Source of the DNA: Pseudoruminococcus_B sp937901805
GTDB lineage: Bacteria > Bacillota > Clostridia > Oscillospirales > Ruminococcaceae
Assembly: GCA_963560245.1 (NCBI GenBank)
Contig: CAUWNS010000001.1
Location: 124,001-188,000, forward strand
Direction: 5' to 3'
DNA: 64,000 nucleotides
Below the pieces are notes generated by a model. That model had not been told where the DNA came from, searched no databases, and saw only the letters and a list, made by a program, of their open reading frames with translations. The position numbers and the translations under genes were made by a program. The first letter of the stretch is position 1. Each line of letters opens with the position of its first letter. Below are positions 26,346 to 35,608 of the stretch, piece by piece.

Positions 26346-27251
26346 TTATTTCTCCATCAATTTGACCATGACCGCTTTTTGTGCGTGCAGGCGGTTTTCC
26401 GCCTCGTCAAAAATTTCCGGATGGGCCTCGAAGACCTCATTTGTGATTTCCTCGCCGCGATGCGCGGGCAGGCAGTGGAGTACCAGCGCCCCGGGGTTGG
26501 CGCGCTCAAGCAGCTCTTTGTTGATCTGGTAGCCGGAGAAGATCTGTCTGCGTTCCTCGGCTTCCGCCTCCTGTCCCATAGAAGCCCAGACATCGGTGAG
26601 CAGGACGTCCGCCCCTTCTGCGGCTTTCAAAATATCCTCCGTCAGGGTAAAGGAACCGCCGCAGTCCGCGGCAAAATCCAAAACCTCCTTGTCCGGCTGG
26701 TGTCCGGCCGGGGCTGCGACCGCGACCTTCATATCCGTTTTCAGGCCGCCGACAATCAGGGAATTCGCCATATTGTTCCCATCCCCGATATAGCACATCT
26801 TCAGACCGTTTAACCGCCCCTTATATTCCCGGATGGTGAGCAGATCCGCCAACACCTGGCAGGGATGGCAGAAATCCGTCAGACCGTTGATCGCCGGGAT
26901 AGAACCAAAATGCGCCAAATCCTCTACCTCCTGCTGGGCAAAGGTGCGGATCATAATCCCATCCAGATACCGGGAAAGGACTCGCGCGGTATCCTGCACC
27001 GGCTCCCCACGCCCGATTTGCAGATCCCGGTTGGAAAGGAACAGCGCCTGCCCCCCAAGCTGGTACATGCCGACCTCAAAGGAGACGCGGGTGCGGGTGG
27101 AGGATTTCTGGAAAATCATCCCCAGGCTCTGGCCTTCCAGACGGTGATGTTTGATCCCATGTTTGTTTTCATATTTCAGCTGGTCTGCCAGATTAAGAAT
27201 CTCCTTAATTTCAATCGGGGTCAAATCCAGCATTTTCAGCAGATGTTTCAT
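26346..27251 (-). CDS. argF: Ornithine carbamoyltransferase
   Basis: 301 residues. Carbamoyl-phosphate binding STRTR, HPCQVLADLLT and the ornithine-site HCLPAHRGEE motifs are complete. It converts ornithine and carbamoyl phosphate to citrulline in the cytoplasm. It is the last gene of the argGHCJBDF operon, 18 bases after argD. Carbamoyl-phosphate synthetase genes are not in the window. Confidence 0.97.
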   Translation of the reverse strand: MKHLLKMLDLTPIEIKEILNLADQLKYENKHGIKHHRLEGQSLGMIFQKSSTRTRVSFEVGMYQLGGQALFLSNRDLQIGRGEPVQDTARVLSRYLDGIMIRTFAQQEVEDLAHFGSIPAINGLTDFCHPCQVLADLLTIREYKGRLNGLKMCYIGDGNNMANSLIVGGLKTDMKVAVAAPAGHQPDKEVLDFAADCGGSFTLTEDILKAAEGADVLLTDVWASMGQEAEAEERRQIFSGYQINKELLERANPGALVLHCLPAHRGEEITNEVFEAHPEIFDEAENRLHAQKAVMVKLMEK

Positions 27252-27269
27252 TGTTTTTCTCCCCTCTCT

Positions 27270-28448
27270 TTAAACGATGGCCTGCAAAACCCGTTCCAGG
27301 ACGGCAAGACCCTGATCGATTTCCTCATAGGTGATTGTGAGCGGCGGAAGCAGGCGGACGGCCTGCTTCGCAGTCAGCACCAGCAAGCCTTCCTGCGCAC
27401 ACTGCGCCGCCACCTGTACAGAAGATCCCGCATCCAGATCAAAGCCAATCATCAGTCCCATTTGCCGGATGGATTTCACATGGGGCATTTTACTCAGCTT
27501 TTCTTTGAAATATGCCCCTTTTTGCTGAACCTGCTGCAGGAATCCCGGCTGGCTGACCAGATCGACTACGCAGTTTGCCCCGGCGCAGGCAATCGGGTTG
27601 CCGCCAAACGTGGAGCCGTGATCGCCGGCTCCGAGCACCTTGCAGGTTTTTTCGTCCGCAAGGATCGCCCCAATTGGCAGCCCTCCGCCGAGGCCCTTGG
27701 CGCTGGTGACAAGGTTTGGATGGACGCCGTACTGCTCATAGCAGTAAAAGGTCCCCGTCCGGCCGACACCGGTCTGCACCTCATCCGCAATCAGGAGGAT
27801 ATCGTTTTGTTTACAGAAAGCCTCCAATTCCCTGGCAAAGGATGGTTCCAGAGGGAGAACTCCTCCTTCCCCCTGAATAAATTCTACCAGAATGGCCGCT
27901 GTATCCGCATCCGCTTTTGCCTTGACGTCCTCGATATCCCCGGCAAGCGCATAGTCAAACCCTCCGGTCAATGGGAAAAAGGACTGGTGGAACACATCCT
28001 GTCCGGTGGCTGCCAGAGTTGTCACCGTCCTGCCATGGAAAGAGTTGATCAGGGTAATGATTTTAGTATGGGATGGTCCATAATGGTCGATCCCGTATTT
28101 TCTCGCTATTTTGATGGCGCCTTCGTTGGCCTCTGCTCCGGAGTTTCCAAAAAAGACCTGTTTGTATCCGGTCAAATCGCAGAGCTTTTTTGCCAAATCC
28201 CCACAGGGTTTGGTGTAATAGAGATTGGAGGTGTGGTTGAGCTGCACCGCCTGCGCACAAACCGCCTGTACCCAGGCGTCGTGGCAGTACCCCAAAGCGT
28301 TTACGCCAATCCCGCTGCCGAAATCAATATAGGAATTCCCGTCATAATCCTGGCAGGAAGCCCCTTTCCCGGATTTGACGGCAACGTCAAACCGGCCGTA
28401 TGTATTCATAAGATACTGCTGATCCTGCGCTTTGATCTGTTCAAACAC
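27270..28448 (-). CDS. argD: Acetylornithine aminotransferase
   Basis: 392 residues, class III aminotransferase. The PLP lysine is in TSAKGLGGGLP, and GSGIGVNALGYCH and FGNSGAEANEGAIK are family motifs. It converts N-acetylglutamate semialdehyde to N-acetylornithine. Sixth gene of the arginine operon, between argB (14-base gap) and argF. Confidence 0.96.
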   Translation of the reverse strand: MFEQIKAQDQQYLMNTYGRFDVAVKSGKGASCQDYDGNSYIDFGSGIGVNALGYCHDAWVQAVCAQAVQLNHTSNLYYTKPCGDLAKKLCDLTGYKQVFFGNSGAEANEGAIKIARKYGIDHYGPSHTKIITLINSFHGRTVTTLAATGQDVFHQSFFPLTGGFDYALAGDIEDVKAKADADTAAILVEFIQGEGGVLPLEPSFARELEAFCKQNDILLIADEVQTGVGRTGTFYCYEQYGVHPNLVTSAKGLGGGLPIGAILADEKTCKVLGAGDHGSTFGGNPIACAGANCVVDLVSQPGFLQQVQQKGAYFKEKLSKMPHVKSIRQMGLMIGFDLDAGSSVQVAAQCAQEGLLVLTAKQAVRLLPPLTITYEEIDQGLAVLERVLQAIV

Positions 28449-28462
28449 AGATGACTCCCCCT

Positions 28463-29326
28463 TTAGTGAAACATAGTGCCGATTCCGGCGTCAGATAACA
28501 TCTCAATGAGGATGGCATTGGGAATACGCCCGTCAATAATGACGGATTTTTTCACGCCCCGTCGCACCGCCTCCACACAGCACCCGATTTTCGGGATCAT
28601 TCCCCCGGAAATAATCCCCTGGCTGATGAGGTAAGGGACTTCGCTGACGCTGACTTCCGGCATCAGGGTGGTTTCATCGTCCTTATCCTTCAGAAGCCCG
28701 CGGACATCCGTCATCAGGATGACATTTTCCGCATGGAGGGCGGCGGCAATATTTGCTGCCGCCGTATCTGCGTTGATATTGTAGACGTTCCCTTTTTCGT
28801 CGCATCCGACTGTGGCGATGACCGGAATATACCCGTTATTCAGGGAATCGGTGATAATCTGAGTATCGATATCCACAATATCCCCGACAAAACCGAGATC
28901 CTCCCCTGCGTCATGCTTTTTACAGGTAAACATCCCGGCGTCCATCCCGCACAGGCCGATTGCCTTCCCGCCGTGCTTTTTGAGCAGAGCGACCAGACTT
29001 TTATTGACTTTGCCGGCAAGCACCATCTGCACAATCTCCGCAGTTTCCGCATCCGTATAGCGCAGTCCTCCGACAAAACGGGATTCCTTTCCGATTTTTC
29101 TGAGCATCTCGTTGATTTCCGGACCGCCGCCATGTACCAGTACCACTTTAATCCCGACCAGGGACAGCAGCACCAAATCGCTCATGACCGCCTGCTTGAG
29201 TTCCTCGCTTTTCATGGCGTTGCCGCCGTATTTGATCACGACCACTTTGTTGTAGTATTTCTGAATATAAGGCAGCGACTGCGCCAGCACCTTCGCCTTG
29301 TCGCTGTAGGAAATCTCCTTATCCAT
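28463..29326 (-). CDS. argB: Acetylglutamate kinase
   Basis: 287 residues. The amino-acid-kinase fold is shown by VVIKYGGNAM, LVHGGGPEI and the ATP-site segment NINADTAAANIAAAL. It phosphorylates N-acetylglutamate. The presence of an N-terminal extension (about 20 residues, SDKAKVLAQSLPYIQKYYN) is typical of arginine-inhibited hexameric forms, so feedback inhibition is likely. Neighbours argJ and argD. Confidence 0.97.
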   Translation of the reverse strand: MDKEISYSDKAKVLAQSLPYIQKYYNKVVVIKYGGNAMKSEELKQAVMSDLVLLSLVGIKVVLVHGGGPEINEMLRKIGKESRFVGGLRYTDAETAEIVQMVLAGKVNKSLVALLKKHGGKAIGLCGMDAGMFTCKKHDAGEDLGFVGDIVDIDTQIITDSLNNGYIPVIATVGCDEKGNVYNINADTAAANIAAALHAENVILMTDVRGLLKDKDDETTLMPEVSVSEVPYLISQGIISGGMIPKIGCCVEAVRRGVKKSVIIDGRIPNAILIEMLSDAGIGTMFH

Positions 29327-29343
29327 GCCAATCCCCTCCGATG

Positions 29344-30567
29344 TTATGTCCGGTAATCCCCGTTGATTTTCACATAGTCATAGGTCAGATCGCAGCCGTA
29401 GGCGGTCTTTTCGCACCTGCCGCTGTTGAGATTGACGTCAATGACAATTTCTTCTTCGAGCAGGATCTGCTTTGCAAGCCCTTCGTCAAACGCGACGCCC
29501 GCTCCGTTTTTGCAGACAAGAATCCGTCCCGCTTTGCTCCGGAAGGCGACGTCCACTTTCTGTACGTCCACATCTGTTTTCGCATAGCCGATCGCGCACA
29601 GGACGCGGCCCCAGTTGGCATCCGCTCCAAAAACGGCGGCCTTGGTCAGATTGGACATGACGATGGATTTTGCCACAATTTTCGCCTGTTCTTCGCTGGA
29701 CGCCCCATGGACTTTGCACTCAATAAGTTTCGTCGCGCCTTCGCCGTCCTTTGCCATCATACGGGCAAGATAGGTGCAGACCCCCATCAGCGCGCAGTAA
29801 AACGCCTGATAGCCCGCGCTGTCTTTGTCCTTGATCTTCGGGTTTTCCGCAAGGCCGGAAGCCAGGATGCTGACCATATCGTTGGTGGAGGTGTCCCCAT
29901 CCACGCTGACCATGTTAAAGGTATCCTGAACCGCATCGGACAACGCCTGTCTGAGCAGGGATTTTTTGATGTTCACGTCCGTGGTGAGAAAGCCGAGCAT
30001 GGTCGCCATATTCGGATGGATCATGCCCGATCCCTTGGAAATACCGGCAATCCGGCAGGGCGTCCCCTCTACGGAAAATTCCACCGCGATTTCCTTAATC
30101 CGGGTATCCGTGGTCATGATAGCCTGCGCCGCATCGGTGCTGCCGTCCGCGCTCAATGCCGCGGCAAGCTGCCCGGCGTGGGAAGCAATCGGTTCGATGG
30201 GAAGCGTCTGCCCGATCACCCCGGTGGAAGCGACGATCACATCCTGCGCGGAAATCCCCAGTTCCTTCGCCGCAAGGGAGCACATCTGCTCCGCCTTTTG
30301 GACGCCGTCCGCATTACAGGTATTGGCATTGCCGGAATTGACAATGACCGCCTGCGCATGCCCGTCTTCCAGATGGGCTTTTGTCACGGTGATCGGCGCG
30401 CCCTTGACCTTGTTGGTGGTATAGACTGCGGCTGCCTTGCAGGGGACGCTGCTGTAAATGAGCGCCAGATCCTTTTTCGGGTTGTTCGGCTTGATCCCAC
30501 AGTGGATCCCCGCCGCCGTAAAGCCGAGCGGCGCGCAAATCCCGCCGTTTATTTTCTGAAATTCCAT
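29344..30567 (-). CDS. argJ: Bifunctional glutamate N-acetyltransferase / ornithine acetyltransferase
   Basis: 407 residues. The self-cleavage site with its nucleophilic Thr is KGSGMIHPNMATML, which yields alpha and beta chains. The enzyme recycles the acetyl group from N-acetylornithine to glutamate; many versions also use acetyl-CoA. No argA or argE is present in the window, fitting the cyclic pathway. The ATG at 30567 is preceded by GGGGAGGAAG; a longer frame upstream lacks such a site. Confidence 0.96.
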   Translation of the reverse strand: MEFQKINGGICAPLGFTAAGIHCGIKPNNPKKDLALIYSSVPCKAAAVYTTNKVKGAPITVTKAHLEDGHAQAVIVNSGNANTCNADGVQKAEQMCSLAAKELGISAQDVIVASTGVIGQTLPIEPIASHAGQLAAALSADGSTDAAQAIMTTDTRIKEIAVEFSVEGTPCRIAGISKGSGMIHPNMATMLGFLTTDVNIKKSLLRQALSDAVQDTFNMVSVDGDTSTNDMVSILASGLAENPKIKDKDSAGYQAFYCALMGVCTYLARMMAKDGEGATKLIECKVHGASSEEQAKIVAKSIVMSNLTKAAVFGADANWGRVLCAIGYAKTDVDVQKVDVAFRSKAGRILVCKNGAGVAFDEGLAKQILLEEEIVIDVNLNSGRCEKTAYGCDLTYDYVKINGDYRT

Positions 30568-30584
30568 ATTGGCTTCCTCCCCTG

Positions 30585-31625
30585 CTAAATTGCGGGCGGC
30601 ACCAGATGAAGCCCGCAGCCCTCTTCCAGCCCGCATTTGAGGTTCATATTCTGGATTGCCTGTCCCGCCGCCCCCTTGACCATATTATCAATCGCAGAGA
30701 CGACAATCAGTTTCTTTGTCCGCTCATCCACAAAAATGCCGACGTCGCAGTAATTGGAGTAACGGACATTTTTCAGGTTCGGGACATCCCCGAGTTTGAG
30801 CACACGGACAAACTCCTTGCCCTCATACGCCTGCTGGTAGAACCGGTGGATTTCCTGCGCGGAAATCTCCTTTTCCAAATCCGCATAGATGGTGGAGACA
30901 ATCCCACGGTTGACCGGAAGCAGATGAGGCACAAAGGTAACCGTAAGTGTTTCGCCCGCCAGTTCGGAGAGCATCTGCTCAATTTCCGGAGTATGGCGGT
31001 GGGCGCCGACCTTATAGGGGGCGAACGCCTCATTGCATTCCGGGTAATGGGTATTCTGAGTCAGTCCCCTGCCGGCGCCGGTGACACCCGACTTGGAATC
31101 GATGACAATGCCCTTTGTTGAAATCAGGCCGTTTTTCAGCGCCGGGGCAAGGCCGATGGCAACGCTGGTGGGATAGCAGCCCGGATTGGCAATTACCTGA
31201 GCGGACTTGACCGCGTCCCCGGTGATTTCCGGGATCGAATAGACAGCGTGAGAATGTGCTTCGGGGTGCTGATAGCTGCCATGGTACCACTGCTGATAGT
31301 CCGCCTCCTCATGCAGGCGGAAATCCGCGCCCAAATCAATCAGGAGCCTGCCTTTGGCAAGGCATTTGACCGCAAGCTGTTCCGACACGCCGTGCGGAAC
31401 CGAGGCAAATACCACATCGCACTGATCAATGACGGTATCTTCATCCACCAGAACGTCGTCGTTGATCTGATACAATGCCGGATAGATTTCGCTGATGGGT
31501 TTCCCCTCAAAACTCACCGAGCACAGCGCAGTAATCTTTGCCTTTGGGTGGCCGAGCAGCAGACGGATGAGCTCCACGCCCGCATACCCGGTCGCCCCGA
31601 TAATCCCTACTTTCACAGTTTGCAT
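30585..31625 (-). CDS. argC: N-acetyl-gamma-glutamyl-phosphate reductase
   Basis: 346 residues. The NADP-binding start VGIIGATGYAGVELIRLL and the catalytic Cys in NPGCYPTS are clear, as is HRHTPEIEQ. It reduces N-acetylglutamyl phosphate to the semialdehyde. Third gene of the operon, with argH 42 bases upstream and argJ 17 bases downstream. A longer frame begins at 31655, but GAGGGAG supports the ATG at 31625. Confidence 0.96.
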   Translation of the reverse strand: MQTVKVGIIGATGYAGVELIRLLLGHPKAKITALCSVSFEGKPISEIYPALYQINDDVLVDEDTVIDQCDVVFASVPHGVSEQLAVKCLAKGRLLIDLGADFRLHEEADYQQWYHGSYQHPEAHSHAVYSIPEITGDAVKSAQVIANPGCYPTSVAIGLAPALKNGLISTKGIVIDSKSGVTGAGRGLTQNTHYPECNEAFAPYKVGAHRHTPEIEQMLSELAGETLTVTFVPHLLPVNRGIVSTIYADLEKEISAQEIHRFYQQAYEGKEFVRVLKLGDVPNLKNVRYSNYCDVGIFVDERTKKLIVVSAIDNMVKGAAGQAIQNMNLKCGLEEGCGLHLVPPAI

Positions 31626-31667
31626 GTATTCTCCCTCATTCCCAGTCAATTCCAATCATTTAACCGT

Positions 31668-33053
31668 TTATTTTCCTAAAAAATCCAGAACCTCTTTGAT
31701 ATGGGCCTGCACCATCTCCGGCGCCGGACCTCCCGGCGCCTTCCTGCCGCTGACACAGGTATTCAGGTGGATCGCCTGATAAATATCTTCCTCAAAGACC
31801 GGGCTGAGCGCCTGATAATCTTCCAAGGAGAGTTCCTCCAAAACCGTATTTTTTCGGATACAGAGCGCTACCAGCTGCCCGGTAATCTTGTAGGCATCCC
31901 GGAACGCGACGCCTTTTTTGGTAAGGTAATCCGCGCAGTCGGTTGCGTTAATAAAGCCCTTTGCCGCCGCTTTCCTCATATTTTCCGGGAGTACTTTCAT
32001 GGTCTGTACCATCGGGATTACTGTGATAAGGCAGATTTTCGCCGTATCAATGGCGTCGAACACCGCCTCTTTATCCTCCTGCATATCCTTATTATAGGCG
32101 AGAGGCAGCCCCTTCATCATAGTCAGCAGGGTCATCAGATCCCCATAGACTCGGCCAGTCTTTCCACGGATGAGTTCGGTAATATCCGGGTTCTTTTTCT
32201 GTGGCATAATGGAAGAACCGGTCGCATAGGCGTCATCGAGTTCTACAAATTGAAACTCCCAGCTGCACCAGAGCACCACTTCCTCAGAGAAACGGGAGAG
32301 GTGCATCATCAGGATAGACAGCGCGCCGGCCAGTTCAATCATGAAATCCCTGTCCGAGACCCCATCCAGGCTGTTTTTTGTAATGGAGTGAAAACCGAGC
32401 AGATCGCAGACCATCTGGCGGTCAATTGGATACGTCGTGGAGGCAAGCGCCCCGCTGCCAAGCGGCATTTCCAGAGTGCGGCCTTTGGCATCCTCCAGCC
32501 GGGCGATATCCCGGCGGAGCATTTCCGCATACGCCATCAGGTGATGGGCGAAGGTAATCGGCTGCGCCCGCTGCAAGTGCGTGTACCCCGGCATAACAGT
32601 ATGCAGATTTTCCTGCGCCTTTTCACAGAGGGTCTTGAGGAATTCCCGAATCAGGGGGATGAGCTCATCAATCTGGTCGGCGACATACATCCTGTCGTCT
32701 AAAGCCACCTGATCGTTGCGGCTCCTTGCCGTATGCAGGCGCTTGCCCGCCGTACCAATCCGTTTTGTCAGTTCCGCCTCCACAAACATGTGGATATCCT
32801 CCGCCTCCATATCAATGGGAAGGGCGCCCGACGTGATATCCGCTTGAATCGACTGCAATCCCTGGATAATCTCCCGGGCGTCTTCCTGCGGGATAATGCC
32901 CTGTTTGCCCAGCATGGTGGCATGGGCGATACTTCCCCGGATATCCTGCTCAAACATCCGGCAGTCAAAGGGGATGGAGGAATTGAAATCGTTCACTCTG
33001 GTATCAATCTGTTTGGAGAACCTGCCGGCCCACATCATTTTTTTCTCGCTCAT
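31668..33053 (-). CDS. argH: Argininosuccinate lyase
   Basis: 461 residues of the fumarase/aspartase superfamily. The signature GSSIMPQKKNPD, the HTARSRNDQ segment and HLQRAQPITFAHH are present. It splits argininosuccinate into arginine and fumarate. It follows argG by about 100 bases on the same strand, a gap that holds no clear terminator. Confidence 0.97.
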   Translation of the reverse strand: MSEKKMMWAGRFSKQIDTRVNDFNSSIPFDCRMFEQDIRGSIAHATMLGKQGIIPQEDAREIIQGLQSIQADITSGALPIDMEAEDIHMFVEAELTKRIGTAGKRLHTARSRNDQVALDDRMYVADQIDELIPLIREFLKTLCEKAQENLHTVMPGYTHLQRAQPITFAHHLMAYAEMLRRDIARLEDAKGRTLEMPLGSGALASTTYPIDRQMVCDLLGFHSITKNSLDGVSDRDFMIELAGALSILMMHLSRFSEEVVLWCSWEFQFVELDDAYATGSSIMPQKKNPDITELIRGKTGRVYGDLMTLLTMMKGLPLAYNKDMQEDKEAVFDAIDTAKICLITVIPMVQTMKVLPENMRKAAAKGFINATDCADYLTKKGVAFRDAYKITGQLVALCIRKNTVLEELSLEDYQALSPVFEEDIYQAIHLNTCVSGRKAPGGPAPEMVQAHIKEVLDFLGK

Positions 33054-33155
33054 CTGCCGCAACCGCCTTTATCAAAATCAAAGTATCCCTGATAAAACAG
33101 GATCCGGGGGAACCCTGCCGATATGCGGTTCCCCCGTTCCTTTTTCAGGATGTTT

Positions 33156-34385
33156 TTATTGGTTTTCGCCGCGTTTTTCATCCAGCAAGGCCTTGACCTT
33201 GATGGGAAGGCCAAAGAGGTTGATGAAGCCCGCAGAATCATTCTGGTTATAGTTGTCATCCTCGCCAAAGCTTGCCGTTTCCTCATCATAGAGGGTATAG
33301 GGGCTGGTAACGCCGGCGTTGATCACATTGCCTTTATAGAGTTTGAGTTTTACTTCGCCGGTGCAGTGTTTTTCCGTCTCATCCACAAATGCGGAAAGCG
33401 CTTCCCTGAGCGGGGTATACCACTGGCCGTTATAGAGGATATCCGCAAACTTGAGGGCAACCTGCTGTTTGAAATGCTGGGTTTCCTTATCTACGCAGAT
33501 GGTTTCGAGGATATCATGCGCCTCATAGAGGATGGTGCCGCCCGGAGTTTCATAGACGCCCCTGGATTTCATGCCGACCAGCCGGTTTTCCACAATATCT
33601 GCAAGGCCGATCCCGTTTTCCCCTCCGAGTTTGTTGAGCTTCTGGATCAAGGTGACGCCGTCCATTTTTTCCCCGTTCAGGGAAACCGGGATTCCCTTTT
33701 CAAACCCAATGGTAATATAGGTTGGTTTATCCGGAGCCTGTTCCGGGGAAACTCCCATTTCCAGGAAGCCCTCTTTATTATACTGCGGCTCGTTTGCCGG
33801 ATCCTCCAGATCCAAGCCCTCATGGGAGAGGTGCCAGAGGTTTTTATCCTTGGAGTAATTGGTCTCCCTGGTCAGTTTGATAGGCACGTTTTTGGCAATC
33901 GCATAGTCGATCTCCTCGTCCCTGGATTTGAGTTCCCAGGTTCTCCAGGGGGCGATGATCGGCATAGTCGGTGCAAACGCCTTGATCGCGAGTTCAAACC
34001 GCACCTGATCGTTGCCCTTTCCCGTACAGCCATGGACAATGGCGTCCACATTCTCTTTTTTTGCAATTTCCACCAGGCGTTTGCCGATAATCGGCCGCGC
34101 AAATGCTGTCCCAAGAAGATATTTCCCCTCATAAACTGCACCGGCTTTCAAAGAAGGGAAAATCACATCGTTCACGAGTTCCTCTTTGAGATCCTCAATG
34201 TAAAGTTTGGAAGCCCCCGTTTTGACTGCCTTTTCTTCCAGGCCGTCGAGTTCCGCCTCCTGCCCGACGTCCGCCGCTACCGCAACGACTTCGCATCCAT
34301 AATGATCTTTGAGCCAGGGGATAATAATCGATGTGTCCAGACCGCCGGAGTAGGCCAGCAGTACTTTGTTGTATTTCTTTTCCAT
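33156..34385 (-). CDS. argG: Argininosuccinate synthase
   Basis: 409 residues. The ATP pyrophosphatase P-loop LAYSGGLDTSI is near the N terminus, and CTGKGNDQVRFE and SHEGLDLEDP are conserved. It joins citrulline and aspartate using ATP. First gene of the operon; AGGAGG precedes the ATG at 34385, and promoter and operator candidates lie just upstream. Confidence 0.97.
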   Translation of the reverse strand: MEKKYNKVLLAYSGGLDTSIIIPWLKDHYGCEVVAVAADVGQEAELDGLEEKAVKTGASKLYIEDLKEELVNDVIFPSLKAGAVYEGKYLLGTAFARPIIGKRLVEIAKKENVDAIVHGCTGKGNDQVRFELAIKAFAPTMPIIAPWRTWELKSRDEEIDYAIAKNVPIKLTRETNYSKDKNLWHLSHEGLDLEDPANEPQYNKEGFLEMGVSPEQAPDKPTYITIGFEKGIPVSLNGEKMDGVTLIQKLNKLGGENGIGLADIVENRLVGMKSRGVYETPGGTILYEAHDILETICVDKETQHFKQQVALKFADILYNGQWYTPLREALSAFVDETEKHCTGEVKLKLYKGNVINAGVTSPYTLYDEETASFGEDDNYNQNDSAGFINLFGLPIKVKALLDEKRGENQ

Positions 34386-34438
34386 TGTCCATGCCTCCTG
34401 AGAATCTATCATGAATTTTTTTGCTTTCTGTATTTATA

Positions 34439-34466
34439 ATTATACATTCAGTTTAAGAAAAATCAA
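34439..34466 (-). promoter_or_regulatory. Promoter of the arginine operon
   Basis: On the minus strand TTGATT (plus 34461-34466), 16-base spacer, TATAAT (34439-34444), about 54 bases upstream of the argG start. The segment over the -10, TGAATGTATAAT, also resembles half of an ArgR site. Confidence 0.6.
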
Positions 34467-34474
34467 GCTTTTTT

Positions 34475-34489
34475 ATGAATAAATATTCT
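34475..34489. promoter_or_regulatory. ArgR/AhrC operator candidate (ARG box)
   Basis: ATGAATAAATATTCT matches the ARG box consensus TGAATWWWWATTCA at all but one position. It lies just upstream of the -35 of the argG promoter, consistent with arginine-dependent repression. Confidence 0.6.
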
Positions 34490-34617
34490 ACAATTTTATT
34501 TTTGAACGTTTTCACTATTTTTATCTTTTTCTCTGATTTTATCTTATAAAAACCGACTATTTATCTTTTTGGATTTCTTTATAATTTTTACCTTTAAAAG
34601 AATAATTCCAGATAAAA

Positions 34618-34645
34618 TGAATATTTATAATATAATAATTATTCA
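34618..34645. promoter_or_regulatory. Second ArgR-type inverted repeat
   Basis: TGAATA and TATTCA-like ends enclose an AT-rich core over 28 bases, about 150 bases upstream of the promoter. Paired distant operators are known for the Bacillus argC region, where AhrC forms a loop. The whole 34386-34699 gap is AT-rich and holds no gene. Confidence 0.4.
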
Positions 34646-34653
34646 TATGAAAC

Positions 34654-34688
34654 AAAAAAACATCCCCCTGTATCGTAGATACAGGGGG
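34654..34688 (-). terminator. Terminator of the nitroreductase gene
   Basis: An 11-bp stem CCCCCTGTATC with its complement around GTA; on the minus strand it is followed by TTTTTTT. Confidence 0.9.
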
Positions 34689-34699
34689 AGTGTCCAAAT

Positions 34700-35278
34700 T
34701 TATAACAGGATGTCATCCAGCTTCCTCTTGGGAACATGGTGAACCTGATTTTTATCTCGGTAATATGCTGTAGACTGGCCTTCTCCCAGTTCCTCCAAAA
34801 CAATTTTTTCGTCCGGGACGCCGAGTGCCAGAATCATCATTGGGACATAGCGTTCTTCCAAACCGAGATCGCGCGCCAGATCTCCCGGGACAAAATTGCG
34901 GATCATGATGCCGCCATATCCCGCTTCTACCGCCGCAAGCAGGATTGTTTGGGAAACGATCCCCACGTCTACCAGAAAACGCTCGGTATTAGACGCCACC
35001 TGTTTATCCTGTACGACAATAATATAGGCGGACGGGCGTTCCCCCTGTGCAGGGCCGTCATAATCTTTCAGCAGGCGTGCCCATTTGGTATGGGCAAAAA
35101 TGACGTGATTGCTCTGTTCCTCATTGGACAGCAGATAACGGAATGGCTGCAGGTTAATGCTGGACGCCGTCAACCGCGCAGCGTTGACAAACCCCTTGAG
35201 CTGATGGGCCGGAATATGCTCATGTTCCCTGTATTTCCGATAGCTTCTGTTTTTCTTTACCAATTCCAGGATATCCAT
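34700..35278 (-). CDS. Nitroreductase family protein
   Basis: 192 residues from the ATG at 35278 (AAAGGAG 8 bases upstream). The N-terminal KNRSYRKY and the FMN-contacting ASSINLQPFRYL, together with EAGYGGIMIRNF, mark a short FMN-dependent nitroreductase. Such enzymes use NAD(P)H to reduce nitro or quinone compounds; the natural substrate is unknown. It is a single gene ahead of the arginine operon, separated from it by a terminator. Confidence 0.9.
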   Translation of the reverse strand: MDILELVKKNRSYRKYREHEHIPAHQLKGFVNAARLTASSINLQPFRYLLSNEEQSNHVIFAHTKWARLLKDYDGPAQGERPSAYIIVVQDKQVASNTERFLVDVGIVSQTILLAAVEAGYGGIMIRNFVPGDLARDLGLEERYVPMMILALGVPDEKIVLEELGEGQSTAYYRDKNQVHHVPKRKLDDILL

Positions 35279-35425
35279 ATACCCCACTCCTTTCTTTTTT
35301 ATTTTAACATATTTCCTCATTTACAGCTATCTGAATCTCAAATTCCACAAAATTACATAAAATGGAATATCAGAAAAATTATTACATAATATTTAGCAGT
35401 TTGCCCAATTTTTTTTACGAATCCT

Positions 35426-35457
35426 ATGCTTACTACAAGCGTTTCTTATGGTATAAT
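35426..35457 (+). promoter_or_regulatory. Candidate promoter upstream of the small membrane protein
   Basis: A perfect TATAAT (about 35452-35457) with the extended TGG upstream, and a poor -35 TTACTA 16 bases before it. It should drive the small genes at 35475-35797 and perhaps the flavin reductase. Confidence 0.5.
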
Positions 35458-35474
35458 AACTGCATAGCAGTGGC

Positions 35475-35594
35475 ATGACGCTGTTGATATCCATCCTTTT
35501 GAAGCAGGGCATCTCTCGTGGGGAGAAGATATTTCGCGGCATGGGTAATCATCCAGATTATGAAAGAGCCTATCAAACACTGGAATTCAAATGA
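35475..35594 (+). CDS. Possible 39-residue small protein
   Basis: ATG to TGA frame just after the promoter, beginning MTLLISILLKQG and ending YQTLEFK, with a hydrophobic N terminus and polar C terminus. Its stop falls 15 bases before the start of the next small gene. No convincing ribosome binding site is seen and I recognise no family, so it may be chance. Confidence 0.25.
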   Translation: MTLLISILLKQGISRGEKIFRGMGNHPDYERAYQTLEFK

Positions 35595-35608
35595 AAAGAG
35601 GAATACCA

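Noticed and set aside
26865..28454. 529-residue plus-strand open frame
   Set aside because: It lies antisense to argF and argD, which have clear family motifs. Long shadow frames are common opposite such codon usage.
29341..30588. 415-residue plus-strand open frame
   Set aside because: Antisense to argJ; no motif.
33123..34439. 438-residue plus-strand open frame
   Set aside because: Antisense to argG, with no ribosome binding site or recognisable domain.
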